Shown here one piece after another: positions 1 to 7,061 of a stretch of DNA of 15,344 bases. The stretch comes from Thioalkalivibrio sp. (GTDB lineage: Bacteria > Pseudomonadota > Gammaproteobacteria > SpSt-1174). Position 1 is the first letter of the stretch, and every line of letters begins with the position of its first letter. The stretch covers positions 1-15,344 of the forward strand of contig DSBO01000071.1 in the NCBI GenBank assembly GCA_011046015.1, in the 5' to 3' direction. Position numbers and translations under genes: made by a program. The notes beneath the pieces are model-generated. The model was given only the letters and a program-made list of their open reading frames with translations, was not told the origin of the DNA and made no database searches.

Positions 1-27
1 ATCCCAGCGCATCGTTTTTATACCCAT
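1..27 (-). CDS. HigA-type antitoxin, N-terminal fragment (runs off left edge)
   Basis: The minus strand opens an ATG at 27-25 followed by eight codons (MGIKTMRWD) before the window ends. This opening resembles the start of the 'probable addiction module antidote' (HigA-like, helix-turn-helix) family, which commonly begins M-x-x-K-T-x-x-W-D. It lies four bases after the stop of a HigB/RelE-type toxin remnant, the normal toxin-first order for this family, with a GGAG element about 10 bases upstream of the ATG. Family knowledge says the product would bind DNA and neutralise the toxin. Only nine residues are visible, so the assignment rests mainly on context, and whether the rest of the gene is intact cannot be judged. 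Confidence 0.6.
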
Positions 28-31
28 AGCT

Positions 32-333
32 TTATATCTCCGACTGCCTGGCAATTTCTTTGGCTTTGGCGATATCAGTTATTTGAGAACTTTTGTCGCC
101 ACCGGAAAGAAGTATCACGACAACGGCGTCTTTCTACACAAAATAGACTCTGTAGCCGGGGCCGTAGAAGATTCGCAACTCACTCACACCTTCTCCGACG
201 GGTGCTACATCGCCGAAATGGCCCATTTCGACTCGATCAATCCTCGCCTGAATCGAGCCTTTGCCCGTCGGTCCTTGAGGGACCTGAACCACTTCGTGAA
301 TCTAGCTGTCGTCCTGACTTCTATCGTATGCTA
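32..333 (-). pseudogene. HigB/RelE-like toxin pseudogene (start loss, frameshift, stop)
   Basis: Read leftward from 330, the minus strand gives HTIEVRTTARFTKWFRSLKD..., then after a one-base loss near 252 it resumes with RIDRVEMGHFGDVAPVGEG and SELRIFYGPGYRVYFV. A TAG codon at 136-134 interrupts the frame. The reading then continues KDAVVVILLSGGDKSSQ to a TAA at 34-32. This is the full pattern of the roughly 100-residue 'addiction module killer' subfamily (HigB-like, RelE/ParE superfamily), which cleaves mRNA on the ribosome. Three independent defects are visible. The codon where Met is expected (333-331) is TAG, one base is missing near 252, and a likely CAG has become TAG at 136-134. No alternative in-frame start precedes the frameshift. 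The toxin is therefore almost certainly dead. The plus-strand reading frame at 83-334 is only a shadow of it. Confidence 0.85.
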
Positions 334-373
334 ACCGTAGTTCACATAACGAGCGATGTCAACTATAGTTCAC
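333..373. repeat. Paired 13-bp repeats, candidate antitoxin operator
   Basis: Two 13-base copies in the same orientation, AACCGTAGTTCAC (333-345) and AACTATAGTTCAC (361-373), match at 11 of 13 positions and start 28 bases apart. The core of the second, AACTATAGTT, is a perfect 10-bp palindrome. They flank and overlap the -35/-10 elements upstream of the toxin remnant, which is where HigA-type antitoxins normally bind to autoregulate. The operator role is inferred from position. Confidence 0.4.
334..362 (-). promoter_or_regulatory. Possible promoter of the toxin-antitoxin remnant
   Basis: On the minus strand a perfect -35 box TTGACA (362-357) is followed after 17 bases by TACGGT (339-334), a poor -10 match. 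The placement fits a promoter for the toxin-antitoxin operon. However, the -10 box abuts the expected toxin start, so transcripts would begin inside the old reading frame. Either the message is leaderless or shortened, or the true -10 has been damaged along with the gene. Confidence 0.35.
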
Positions 374-1050
374 GTTGAGCCTTCTAGCGCCCCGCATAAC
401 CGGATATTCTCAGTTTTCAGTGACGTCCCACCCTTCGAGTACGGGAGAATGTGATCAAAATGCAGCTCATCGGTTGCGCCGCACGTGACGCACTTACCAC
501 CATCGCGCGCCCAAATCTCCAATTTGACGCTGGTCGGAATGATGAGGCTGCGCTCAGCGAAGCGACTGGAAACCTCCTCAGCGGCTGATTCAGCAGAAAC
601 GTTTTCCACAGCCACCAGCTTGAACTTAAAAACATTCCTGATACCGTCATTCTCAGTCCAAGAATCTACCAAGTGGAAAAATCCGTTGTCGGTCCAAATG
701 CCGGCTTTGATTTTTTCGTAGACCTGAACAATGTCTGGCCCTTTTTTTCCCGCCTTGAACCCTTGAGCGGCCTGATAGAATTTGCCATTCTCGGTAAGTG
801 TCCCGCTAGCGAGCCGCTCAGGTTGATCGAGAACCTTGGGATCAGATATTCCTTTACGCTTTGGCTCGTCGTGACCTTCATAAATAAGGACTGCACCGTC
901 GTCCTGCACTTCATCACGATAAGGGGAGTTAGGGCGTACTGACATAAGGATGACGGAATGATGGCCCTTCAGCCGAAAATTCATGCCTCGCTGAAGGCTT
1001 GCGCCTTCTTTCTGACACATCTCGAGGTACGAAATGACATTGCCTCTCAA
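370..1050 (-). CDS. SRA/YDG-like plus HNH endonuclease, C-terminally truncated
   Basis: The 226-residue product has an N-terminal domain of the SRA/YDG-like type (about residues 15-150; marks include LQRGMNFRLKGHHSVILMSV, LIYEGHD near 56-61 and an IWTDNGFFHLVDSW stretch near 118-131). A C-terminal HNH nuclease motif follows: C187-x-x-C190, H197-x-D-H200 and N215. Proteins with this layout are candidate type IV restriction enzymes that recognise modified bases and cut the DNA. The match to the family breaks after NIRL (218). The second zinc pair and final catalytic His/Asn segment (usually CxxHN or CxxCN) are absent, replaced by CGALEGST and a stop only bases from the toxin operator. Another frame in this tail reads GARRLNVNY, which could be the displaced end of an HNH domain after a deletion. 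Start is TTG with a strong AGGAG seven bases upstream. GC is lower than in the backbone. The product is probably inactive as a nuclease, though it may still bind DNA. Confidence 0.75.
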   Translation of the reverse strand: MRGNVISYLEMCQKEGASLQRGMNFRLKGHHSVILMSVRPNSPYRDEVQDDGAVLIYEGHDEPKRKGISDPKVLDQPERLASGTLTENGKFYQAAQGFKAGKKGPDIVQVYEKIKAGIWTDNGFFHLVDSWTENDGIRNVFKFKLVAVENVSAESAAEEVSSRFAERSLIIPTSVKLEIWARDGGKCVTCGATDELHFDHILPYSKGGTSLKTENIRLCGALEGST

Positions 1051-1057
1051 ACTTTAA

Positions 1058-1062
1058 CTCCT
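1058..1062 (-). promoter_or_regulatory. Shine-Dalgarno deciding a TTG start
   Basis: AGGAG on the minus strand (1062-1058) lies seven bases before the TTG at 1050-1048. The next Met codon in frame is residue 11 and would cut into conserved N-terminal residues (LEMCQKEGASLQRG), so the TTG start is preferred. Confidence 0.65.
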
Positions 1063-1086
1063 GGTGAGAACATAATTACAATTAGG

Positions 1087-1124
1087 GGCCCCAAATGTCC
1101 GGTTTAAACCGGACATTTGGGGCC
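1087..1124. repeat. Perfect 38-bp palindrome at the island border
   Basis: Each arm is GGCCCCAAATGTCCGGTTT (19 bases), joined without a spacer, with centre between 1105 and 1106 (TTTAAA) and no mismatch. It sits between the stop of the alpha-2-macroglobulin gene and the start of the HNH gene, where base composition changes. No run of T follows on the minus strand, so a simple intrinsic terminator is not a good fit, though the cruciform could still slow polymerase. It looks more like two abutted inverted ends of a mobile element or a recombination site. No target duplication is evident at its flanks. Confidence 0.8.
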
Positions 1125-1197
1125 GATAACACCCCTGCCACCAATATAATCAATCACCTACCAGAAACAAACCGGACAAACCGCCTCCAAACGGACA
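1096..1197. repeat. Clustered TGTCCGGTTT motifs
   Basis: Besides the two copies inside the palindrome (plus strand 1096-1105, minus strand 1115-1106), TGTCCGGTTT recurs on the minus strand at 1178-1169 and a shortened TGTCCGTTT at 1197-1189. That makes four copies in about 100 bases of otherwise non-coding sequence. Spaced repeats of a terminal motif are typical of transposase binding at the ends of some insertion sequences, so this may be a relic end. No transposase gene is visible in the window. Confidence 0.4.
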
Positions 1198-1202
1198 CCC
1201 GA

Positions 1203-4200
1203 CTACATACCGCCACCCACCCCCAATCTCCCCGGCACTCCCAATCCATACACATCCGGATCGTACATCTCTTCCGCCTTCACCGGCTGGATGCTGAAGG
1301 CGCCGGGCGCGATGGCCTGGGCGACGTAGCTCAGGTGGTAGTTGCCGGCCGAGAGGTAGTCGGAGTAGAACCTCACGGCGTCGTGGCGCAGCTCCTGGTG
1401 GTAGAAGCTCCAGCGTGAGTAGCCGTAGCTCATCCAGTCGTCGTACTGGTACCACCAGGAGCCGCCGGCGGCCTGGAACTCGCCTTTCTGGGCGTCGATG
1501 ATCGAGGCGGTAGCGAGGTCGCGGTTGACGGGCTCGAGGCCGCCGGGGACGGGGTCGTCCACCACCACGAAGTTGCGGGCGGCGGGGAGGGAGACGTAGA
1601 GGTCCACGCGCACGAGTTCGCCGCGCTTCAGTTCGACGTCGTTGCCCAGCAGCACCCATTGCCCGTTGCGCTCGACGCTGTATTCGCGGCGGATCTCGAT
1701 GCCGCTGTTGACGGGCTCGGCGCGCGCATCCACGAGCGCGTAGTCCAGGCGTGCGCTGTAGTAGAGGCGGCCCTCGCCCTGACGCTGGATGCGCACCTCG
1801 GCGCGGGTGCCGGGATCGTCCGGCGTGACGCTGCGCAGGAGGGCGACGGGCGGGTCGCGGCGGTCGGTGAATGCGGCCTCGCCGAGGCTCGCGTCGTTCA
1901 GCCAGGCCTGCACCTGCATGTTCGGCACGGCGGGTTCGTACACGCGGCTGTAGTCGATGAGGGCGTTCATGCAGAAGAGGTTTTCCTGCGTGTTTTCCCA
2001 GTGGGTGCGCGCGCCTCGCGTCTGCGTGATGGTGCGCACCAGCTTGTAGGGCACGTCGGCCACCTTTGCCGCGCCGGCCTCGGTCTCGCCGTACTGCGTG
2101 AGGGTGGAGAGGATGGCGCAGTTGTCGCGCAGCGGCGTGGCGAGGATGCGGGTGTAGCCGTCGTCGAGTTGCTCGCTGAAGATGAACTTGCCGCCGGTCT
2201 GGTTGGCGTGGGCGAGGATCATGTCGGCGACCTCGGCACGGATGGCCTCGGTGCCTTCCACGCCCAGCGCGGCCTGCAGGTACATGGCCTTGCCGAAGAG
2301 GCTCATGTCGGGCACGTGGCGGTGGTAGCGCTCGATGTCGCTGCGGTCGATCACCCCGTGCGGGGCGAGCGCGGCCAGCGCCACGGCGCGCACGGTGGAC
2401 TGCATGCCGGTGCTGTAGAAGCTGGGCGTGACGTCCTTGCGCAGCAGGGTGTCGAGGTAGCCGTGCAGGCGTCGCTCGACCTCGGCGGGCACGGGCTCGC
2501 CCGCGTGGCGCAGCCAGTTGAAGGCGAGCGCGGTGTAGGCGGAGAGGTAGGGGCTGACGTACTGGTCCTGCGGGACGAAGTAGGTCATGCCGCCGTTGGG
2601 CGCCTGGAAGTCGGCGGCCTGCTCCAGGATGCGGGCCGGCAGCTGCGGGGCGTCCTCCCAGGCGAGCGCATCGGGCAGCCAGGCCTTGAGGCCGTTGTAG
2701 TGCGAGGCCATCGTGCCCTTGGAGAGCTTCTGCTCCCAGCAGCTGTAGGGGTAGTCGCGCATGTATTCGAAGGCGCCCTCCACGTTGCCGATGACGCTGG
2801 GGGCGAGCGTGACGCCGACGCGCCCGGTGTCGCCGCGCATGCCCTCGGGGAACAGGATGGCCTCGACCACCTCGCCTGCCTCCGTGGTGCCGTAGGTGGC
2901 CGCCGTCTCCAGGCGGCCGCGGCGCTGCACGGGCAGGCGGTGCTGCAGCACGTCGCGGTCGGTGGCGTCGCCCGCGCTGGCGGTGAAGCGCAGCTCGCCG
3001 TCGCGCGTGGTGGCCACCGGCAGGAAGACGGTGTGGCGCGCGTAGGGCTCGGCGGTGATGCGCCGCGTGACCAGCGGCACGCCGCCGGCGAGCGGGCCCT
3101 CGGCGTGGATGGTGACGGTGAGCTCGCGCGTGCGGTCGGTGCGGTTCATCACGCTGAAGCCCGCCTGGAAGCGGTCGCCCGCCAGCACCTGGTTGGGCAT
3201 CACCGGGCGCAGCTCGGTGGGGCGGTTGACGCGGAACATGCCCTGGCCGAGCCCGAGGCGGTCGCCCGGTGTGACGGCCAGCGCGAGCACCCGCCAGCCG
3301 GTGAGGTTGTCCGGCACCTGGAACTCGACGGTCTTCTGCTCGCCGGGCTGCAGCACGAGCGAGGGGTTCCAGTAGCCAACGTATTTGAAGACGCTGCGCA
3401 TCTGCAGACTGTCGCCGCCGTCGCCGCCGGCGTTGGCGCCCTTCTTCTCGAACAGCTGCCGCCCGACCAGGCGCATGAGCAGGTTGAAGTCGCGCAGGTC
3501 GCGGCCCTCGAGCCGGTAGAAGCCGGGATAGGGATCGAAGTAGCCGGCGCCGCCCTGGATGAGGTCGAAGACGGATTCGTCCAGCGCGATCACGGCGAGC
3601 TCCACCGGCTGGTCGTCGGCCCCCGTCGCGGGGCTGGCCGCGAGCGTGACGCGCACGGTGTCGCGCGGACGGTATTCCTCGGCTGCCGGCGTGACGCGGA
3701 CCTCCAGCCGCTTGCTGTCGTCCATCACGGTGGTCTGTACCCAGCCGGTGCGCATGGCGGGCTTGCCGAGGTCCAGCGCGCCGTCCTCGCCCATGGGTTT
3801 CTCCACGCGCGGTGACATGGCCGTGACGGAGAGGTAGAAGCCGGGCAGCATGTCCTCGGTGACCGTGAATTCGATCACCGGGGTACTGCCTGCCAGCGGC
3901 TGCACCCAATGCGCGATGACGCCGTAGCGCTCCACGCTCACCAGCGCCTGCGCACCGGGGAAGGGGTTCTTCACCAGGTAGCGCGCGGTGTCGCCCACGC
4001 GGTAGGCGTCCTTTTCGGGGACGATGTCGATGCGGTTGTCATTCTCGTCTTCCCACACCACCTGGCCCTTGCCCACCACCCACTGGTTGAGCGTGGTGCT
4101 GTGCGCACGACCACGGGTGTCCACGATGCTGGCGACGACCTGGTGCAGGCCGGCGTTCTGGGGCGTGTAGCTGCAGTCGCCGCCGCGTTCACCCGGCGTG

Positions 4201-6920
4201 AGTTCGCAGCGCGAGAGTTCCTCCCACTCGTGCACGTAACGGGTGAGATAGGCGTTGCCCGCGCCCTTGACGCGGGTGGCCTTCGTCACCCGCTGGCGGA
4301 TGACGATCGCCACCGGCGTGTCGGCCACCGGCTCGCCGCGATGATCCACGACCAGCGTCTGCACGCTGGCGGGTTCGTCTTCCTTCTGTACCCAGTGCTC
4401 GCTCTTCAGGCCCACGTAGCGGTCGCGCCCGGCATAGGCCGCGTTGGTGAAGCCCGCCACGTACTTGCCGCGGTCGTCGCGCACGGCGCTCTCCACCAGC
4501 AGGTTGCCGTAGAGCACACGCGCCTCGGGGATGGCGATGGCCAGCCCGTGCTCGCCCTGCGCGTTCACGCTCGCGATCTCCTCGTGCAGGGTCTCGCGCT
4601 CGGGCTGGCCCATCACGTAGGTATCGAAGTGGAAGCGGGCCGCCAGCGGATCGCGTAGCCTCAGCGAGCGCGCGTTCACCTGCACGGTGATGCGCGCCTC
4701 GGCATTGGCGTAGGGTCCGCCGGCGTGCAGGCTCGCCAGCGTGTCGATCTTGAGCGTGTCGCCCTGGCGGAAGTCCTCGCCGTTGAGCGTGGTGCTCACG
4801 CGAAACGGCGAGGGCGTGAAGTCGCTCACCAGCACGCGCAGGGGCTGCAGCTCGCCGGCGTTGTCGAAGGCGGCGTCCAGGGTGAAGCGGTACCAGCCGA
4901 CCGCGCCGTTCTTCGAGACGGTGAACTCGCCGTGGTGCGCCCCGAAGTCGTTGAGCGTGAGGTTCGGTTCCTCGTGCACCGTCTTGCCGGTGGGGTCGAC
5001 GACCTTGAGCGTGTAGGCCCCGCGCGGGGCGGGCACCAGGCTGCGGTTGTCCTGGTCGCGCACGTAGAGCTTGTACTGGATGGTGTCGCCGGCCTTGTAC
5101 ACGCCCTGGGCGGTGGTGCCCCAGGCCACGAGGTGGCCGTAGCGCTGGCGCAGGTCGCCGCCGTACCAGTAGGGCTCGGTCTGGTAGTCGTGGGAGAGCG
5201 GCAGCAGGGCCATCTCCCCGCCCTGCTCGATGCGGGCGAAGAGATGCGGGCGGCTGTCGTTCCAGTTGTGCATGGCCTCGAGCCTGGGGTCGATCTCGTT
5301 GAGGCCGGCGAGCATCGCCACGCCCCCGGCATCCGTGCGCGCCTCGCCCAAGAGATCGCCGCCGGCGGCGAGCCCGGGGAAGGTGGCGCGCAGCAGCGTG
5401 ACCTTCGCGTCCTTCACCGGCTGGCCGTCGTCCAGGCGCGTGACCCACACCAGCGTGTTGTAGTGCCCGGCCTTGGCATGCACGCCGAAGGGCGTGACCT
5501 GGGCGTGGAAGCGGCGCGCCTGGTCGCCCTTGCTCACCGGCGGCCGGGTGTCCACCCGGCCCATGACGAAGCCGGACTGCCCGCCCAGCAGGTCGCGCAC
5601 GCCCAGCGGGTGGCGGTAGGCGATGTCGACGATGGGCGGCAGCTCGACGCGGTGCGTCTGGTTCTGGCGCGCGCCCTGCGGGGTGAGGGCGTCGTAGTGC
5701 AGGGTGAGCGCCTCGATGTTGTTGAGCACGATGGGCGTCTCGGACTCGATGGCCGCCTCCAGCACCGAGACGGGGTGGGTGAGCGTGAAGTCGGGCTTGC
5801 GGTGGTCGGTGAGGAAGGGGGTGTCCACCGCCTGCGGCAGCGCGCGGCCGAACTCGTCGCGCAGTGCGGCATCGATGGTGAGCCGGTAGGTCTCGAAGGC
5901 CTTGAGGTTCTCCGGCAGCCAGACGATGTATTCGGCGCCGCGGCGATGCGGCTGGTTGAGGCGCGAATAGCCGTAGGTGTTGGCCCAGGGGTCGTAGTCC
6001 TCGCGCCCGCCCGCCAGGTCCGGATCGAGCCGCACGTGGGCCTTCACCTCCTCCTTGACCACCGGCGTGCTGAAGATGAGGCCGACGTTGGCCATCGGGT
6101 TGCAGCGCCGCGTGTCGTCGGTGGCGGCGATGGTGAGCGGCCGGTCGCGGTTGTCCTGGCAGCGCAGGCCGAGGAAGCGGAAGGCCGGGAAGGTGTTGAA
6201 GGCGACCACCAGGCGCTGCTCGATGCCGCGCTCACTGCCCTGCGCCGGCACGACGCCGGGGGCGATATGCAGCGCCGCGTCGGCATCCGGCGGCAGCTCG
6301 GTGACGGGGCTCACCAGCCAGCCGCGGTCGGTCTCTCCTTCCCTGTTCGGCAGGTTCTCCACCTGCACGGGATAGCCCCTGCCGCCCTGCCGGAACTGCA
6401 AGGCCTCGGCCACCGAGGCGCGCGTGACCTCCTGGTTGAAGACCACCCGTACCTGCGGCGTGCCCGGCGCACGCCAGGTGTGGAACTGGTACCACTCGAG
6501 CTTCGGGCGCTGGGTGATGAATTCGTGCACCACGGGCGCGGCGAGGGTGGCGCCGTCCTCCGCCTGGATACCCGGCTGCATGACGAGGCGGTAGCGCGTG
6601 GCCGGCTGCATGGCGGCGCGCTCCGTGAGCTGGCAGGCCAGCGCGCTGGTGTTGAGCCAGCGCCACTCGCAGTCCAGCGCGGGTTCGATGGTGACGGGGA
6701 TCTCGGCGGCGGTCCGCTCCATGCGCCCCACCGGCACCACGGGCCGGTTGAAGCTGAACACGATCTGGCGGCTGGCGGGCACGTCCTCGCCGGCGGGCGT
6801 GATGCGGGTGATCTGAAGCGGCCCCGTGCCGGCATTGAACTCTGCCGAGTCGAAGGCGGCGAAACTGCCGGTGGCGAGCAGACCGAGAAGGGCCAGTGCG
6901 GCCGCGAAGATCCCGCGCAT
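1203..6920 (-). CDS. Bacterial alpha-2-macroglobulin family protein with thioester
   Basis: A 1905-residue secreted protein, close in size to E. coli YfhM (ECAM-like). Family members sit in the periplasm, trap proteases that cleave their bait region and bind them covalently through an internal thioester. The thioester motif is present as Cys1394-Trp-Glu-Gln1397 (YPYSCWEQ), at the start of a helical thioester domain of roughly 270 residues. Before it, about residues 1175-1265, lies the conserved A2M segment with YVGYWNPSL, PDNLTGWRVLALAVT and RVNRPTELRPV. The N-terminal half is a run of macroglobulin-like beta domains. The C-terminus ends YDPDVYG-x(4)-RLGV, typical for the family, so the gene is complete. 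The ATG at 6920 is chosen over one 17 codons upstream because a signal peptide (MRGIFAAALALLGLLATGSFA, cleavage near SFA-AF) and an AGGGA element follow from it. There is no lipobox Cys, so unlike YfhM it should be soluble. The frequent partner gene pbpC is not adjacent in this window. Confidence 0.93.
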   Translation of the reverse strand: MRGIFAAALALLGLLATGSFAAFDSAEFNAGTGPLQITRITPAGEDVPASRQIVFSFNRPVVPVGRMERTAAEIPVTIEPALDCEWRWLNTSALACQLTERAAMQPATRYRLVMQPGIQAEDGATLAAPVVHEFITQRPKLEWYQFHTWRAPGTPQVRVVFNQEVTRASVAEALQFRQGGRGYPVQVENLPNREGETDRGWLVSPVTELPPDADAALHIAPGVVPAQGSERGIEQRLVVAFNTFPAFRFLGLRCQDNRDRPLTIAATDDTRRCNPMANVGLIFSTPVVKEEVKAHVRLDPDLAGGREDYDPWANTYGYSRLNQPHRRGAEYIVWLPENLKAFETYRLTIDAALRDEFGRALPQAVDTPFLTDHRKPDFTLTHPVSVLEAAIESETPIVLNNIEALTLHYDALTPQGARQNQTHRVELPPIVDIAYRHPLGVRDLLGGQSGFVMGRVDTRPPVSKGDQARRFHAQVTPFGVHAKAGHYNTLVWVTRLDDGQPVKDAKVTLLRATFPGLAAGGDLLGEARTDAGGVAMLAGLNEIDPRLEAMHNWNDSRPHLFARIEQGGEMALLPLSHDYQTEPYWYGGDLRQRYGHLVAWGTTAQGVYKAGDTIQYKLYVRDQDNRSLVPAPRGAYTLKVVDPTGKTVHEEPNLTLNDFGAHHGEFTVSKNGAVGWYRFTLDAAFDNAGELQPLRVLVSDFTPSPFRVSTTLNGEDFRQGDTLKIDTLASLHAGGPYANAEARITVQVNARSLRLRDPLAARFHFDTYVMGQPERETLHEEIASVNAQGEHGLAIAIPEARVLYGNLLVESAVRDDRGKYVAGFTNAAYAGRDRYVGLKSEHWVQKEDEPASVQTLVVDHRGEPVADTPVAIVIRQRVTKATRVKGAGNAYLTRYVHEWEELSRCELTPGERGGDCSYTPQNAGLHQVVASIVDTRGRAHSTTLNQWVVGKGQVVWEDENDNRIDIVPEKDAYRVGDTARYLVKNPFPGAQALVSVERYGVIAHWVQPLAGSTPVIEFTVTEDMLPGFYLSVTAMSPRVEKPMGEDGALDLGKPAMRTGWVQTTVMDDSKRLEVRVTPAAEEYRPRDTVRVTLAASPATGADDQPVELAVIALDESVFDLIQGGAGYFDPYPGFYRLEGRDLRDFNLLMRLVGRQLFEKKGANAGGDGGDSLQMRSVFKYVGYWNPSLVLQPGEQKTVEFQVPDNLTGWRVLALAVTPGDRLGLGQGMFRVNRPTELRPVMPNQVLAGDRFQAGFSVMNRTDRTRELTVTIHAEGPLAGGVPLVTRRITAEPYARHTVFLPVATTRDGELRFTASAGDATDRDVLQHRLPVQRRGRLETAATYGTTEAGEVVEAILFPEGMRGDTGRVGVTLAPSVIGNVEGAFEYMRDYPYSCWEQKLSKGTMASHYNGLKAWLPDALAWEDAPQLPARILEQAADFQAPNGGMTYFVPQDQYVSPYLSAYTALAFNWLRHAGEPVPAEVERRLHGYLDTLLRKDVTPSFYSTGMQSTVRAVALAALAPHGVIDRSDIERYHRHVPDMSLFGKAMYLQAALGVEGTEAIRAEVADMILAHANQTGGKFIFSEQLDDGYTRILATPLRDNCAILSTLTQYGETEAGAAKVADVPYKLVRTITQTRGARTHWENTQENLFCMNALIDYSRVYEPAVPNMQVQAWLNDASLGEAAFTDRRDPPVALLRSVTPDDPGTRAEVRIQRQGEGRLYYSARLDYALVDARAEPVNSGIEIRREYSVERNGQWVLLGNDVELKRGELVRVDLYVSLPAARNFVVVDDPVPGGLEPVNRDLATASIIDAQKGEFQAAGGSWWYQYDDWMSYGYSRWSFYHQELRHDAVRFYSDYLSAGNYHLSYVAQAIAPGAFSIQPVKAEEMYDPDVYGLGVPGRLGVGGGM

Positions 6921-6976
6921 GTCATGATCCCTGACGTTGTTATTGTGGTGGTGGCCCGGAAGGCTGGGCAAAGCCG

Positions 6977-6988
6977 ATTGGGCCCAAT
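6977..6988. repeat. 12-bp palindrome between divergent genes
   Basis: ATTGGGCCCAAT is a perfect 12-bp palindrome in the spacer between the divergent alpha-2-macroglobulin and hrpA genes, just upstream of the likely hrpA -10 box. It could be an operator for either gene, but a short palindrome of this size can occur by chance. Confidence 0.25.
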
Positions 6989-6993
6989 TACGT

Positions 6994-6999
6994 TAGAAT
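6994..6999 (+). promoter_or_regulatory. Possible -10 box for hrpA
   Basis: TAGAAT matches TATAAT at five of six positions, 62 bases before the hrpA start. No good -35 hexamer lies 16-18 bases upstream, so it is a weak call. Confidence 0.35.
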
Positions 7000-7061
7000 A
7001 GCAGCCCGCCTCCGGCCCGACGCCGACCAGTCTATCACCGACGCCCGACAGCTACCTTCAC

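Noticed and set aside
83..334. An 83-codon plus-strand frame at the left end
   Set aside because: The minus strand of the same stretch encodes an unmistakable HigB-type toxin remnant; the plus frame has no family resemblance.
333..401. Possible integron attC site next to the toxin remnant (GTTATG and GTTAG motifs)
   Set aside because: The GTTATG copies are direct, not inverted, and no matching R/L box pair can be drawn, so an integron cassette is not supported.
1659..3815. Long plus-strand frames opposite the alpha-2-macroglobulin gene (also 3909-4658 and 4725-7001)
   Set aside because: Antisense shadows with Val/His/Ala/Gly-rich, repetitive composition and no recognisable motif; produced by third-position GC bias.
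1150..3909. A 919-codon open frame on the minus strand overlapping the alpha-2-macroglobulin gene
   Set aside because: It is a frame shadow in GC-rich DNA: very Arg/Ala/Gly/Pro rich, no domain, and it lies wholly across a clear gene.
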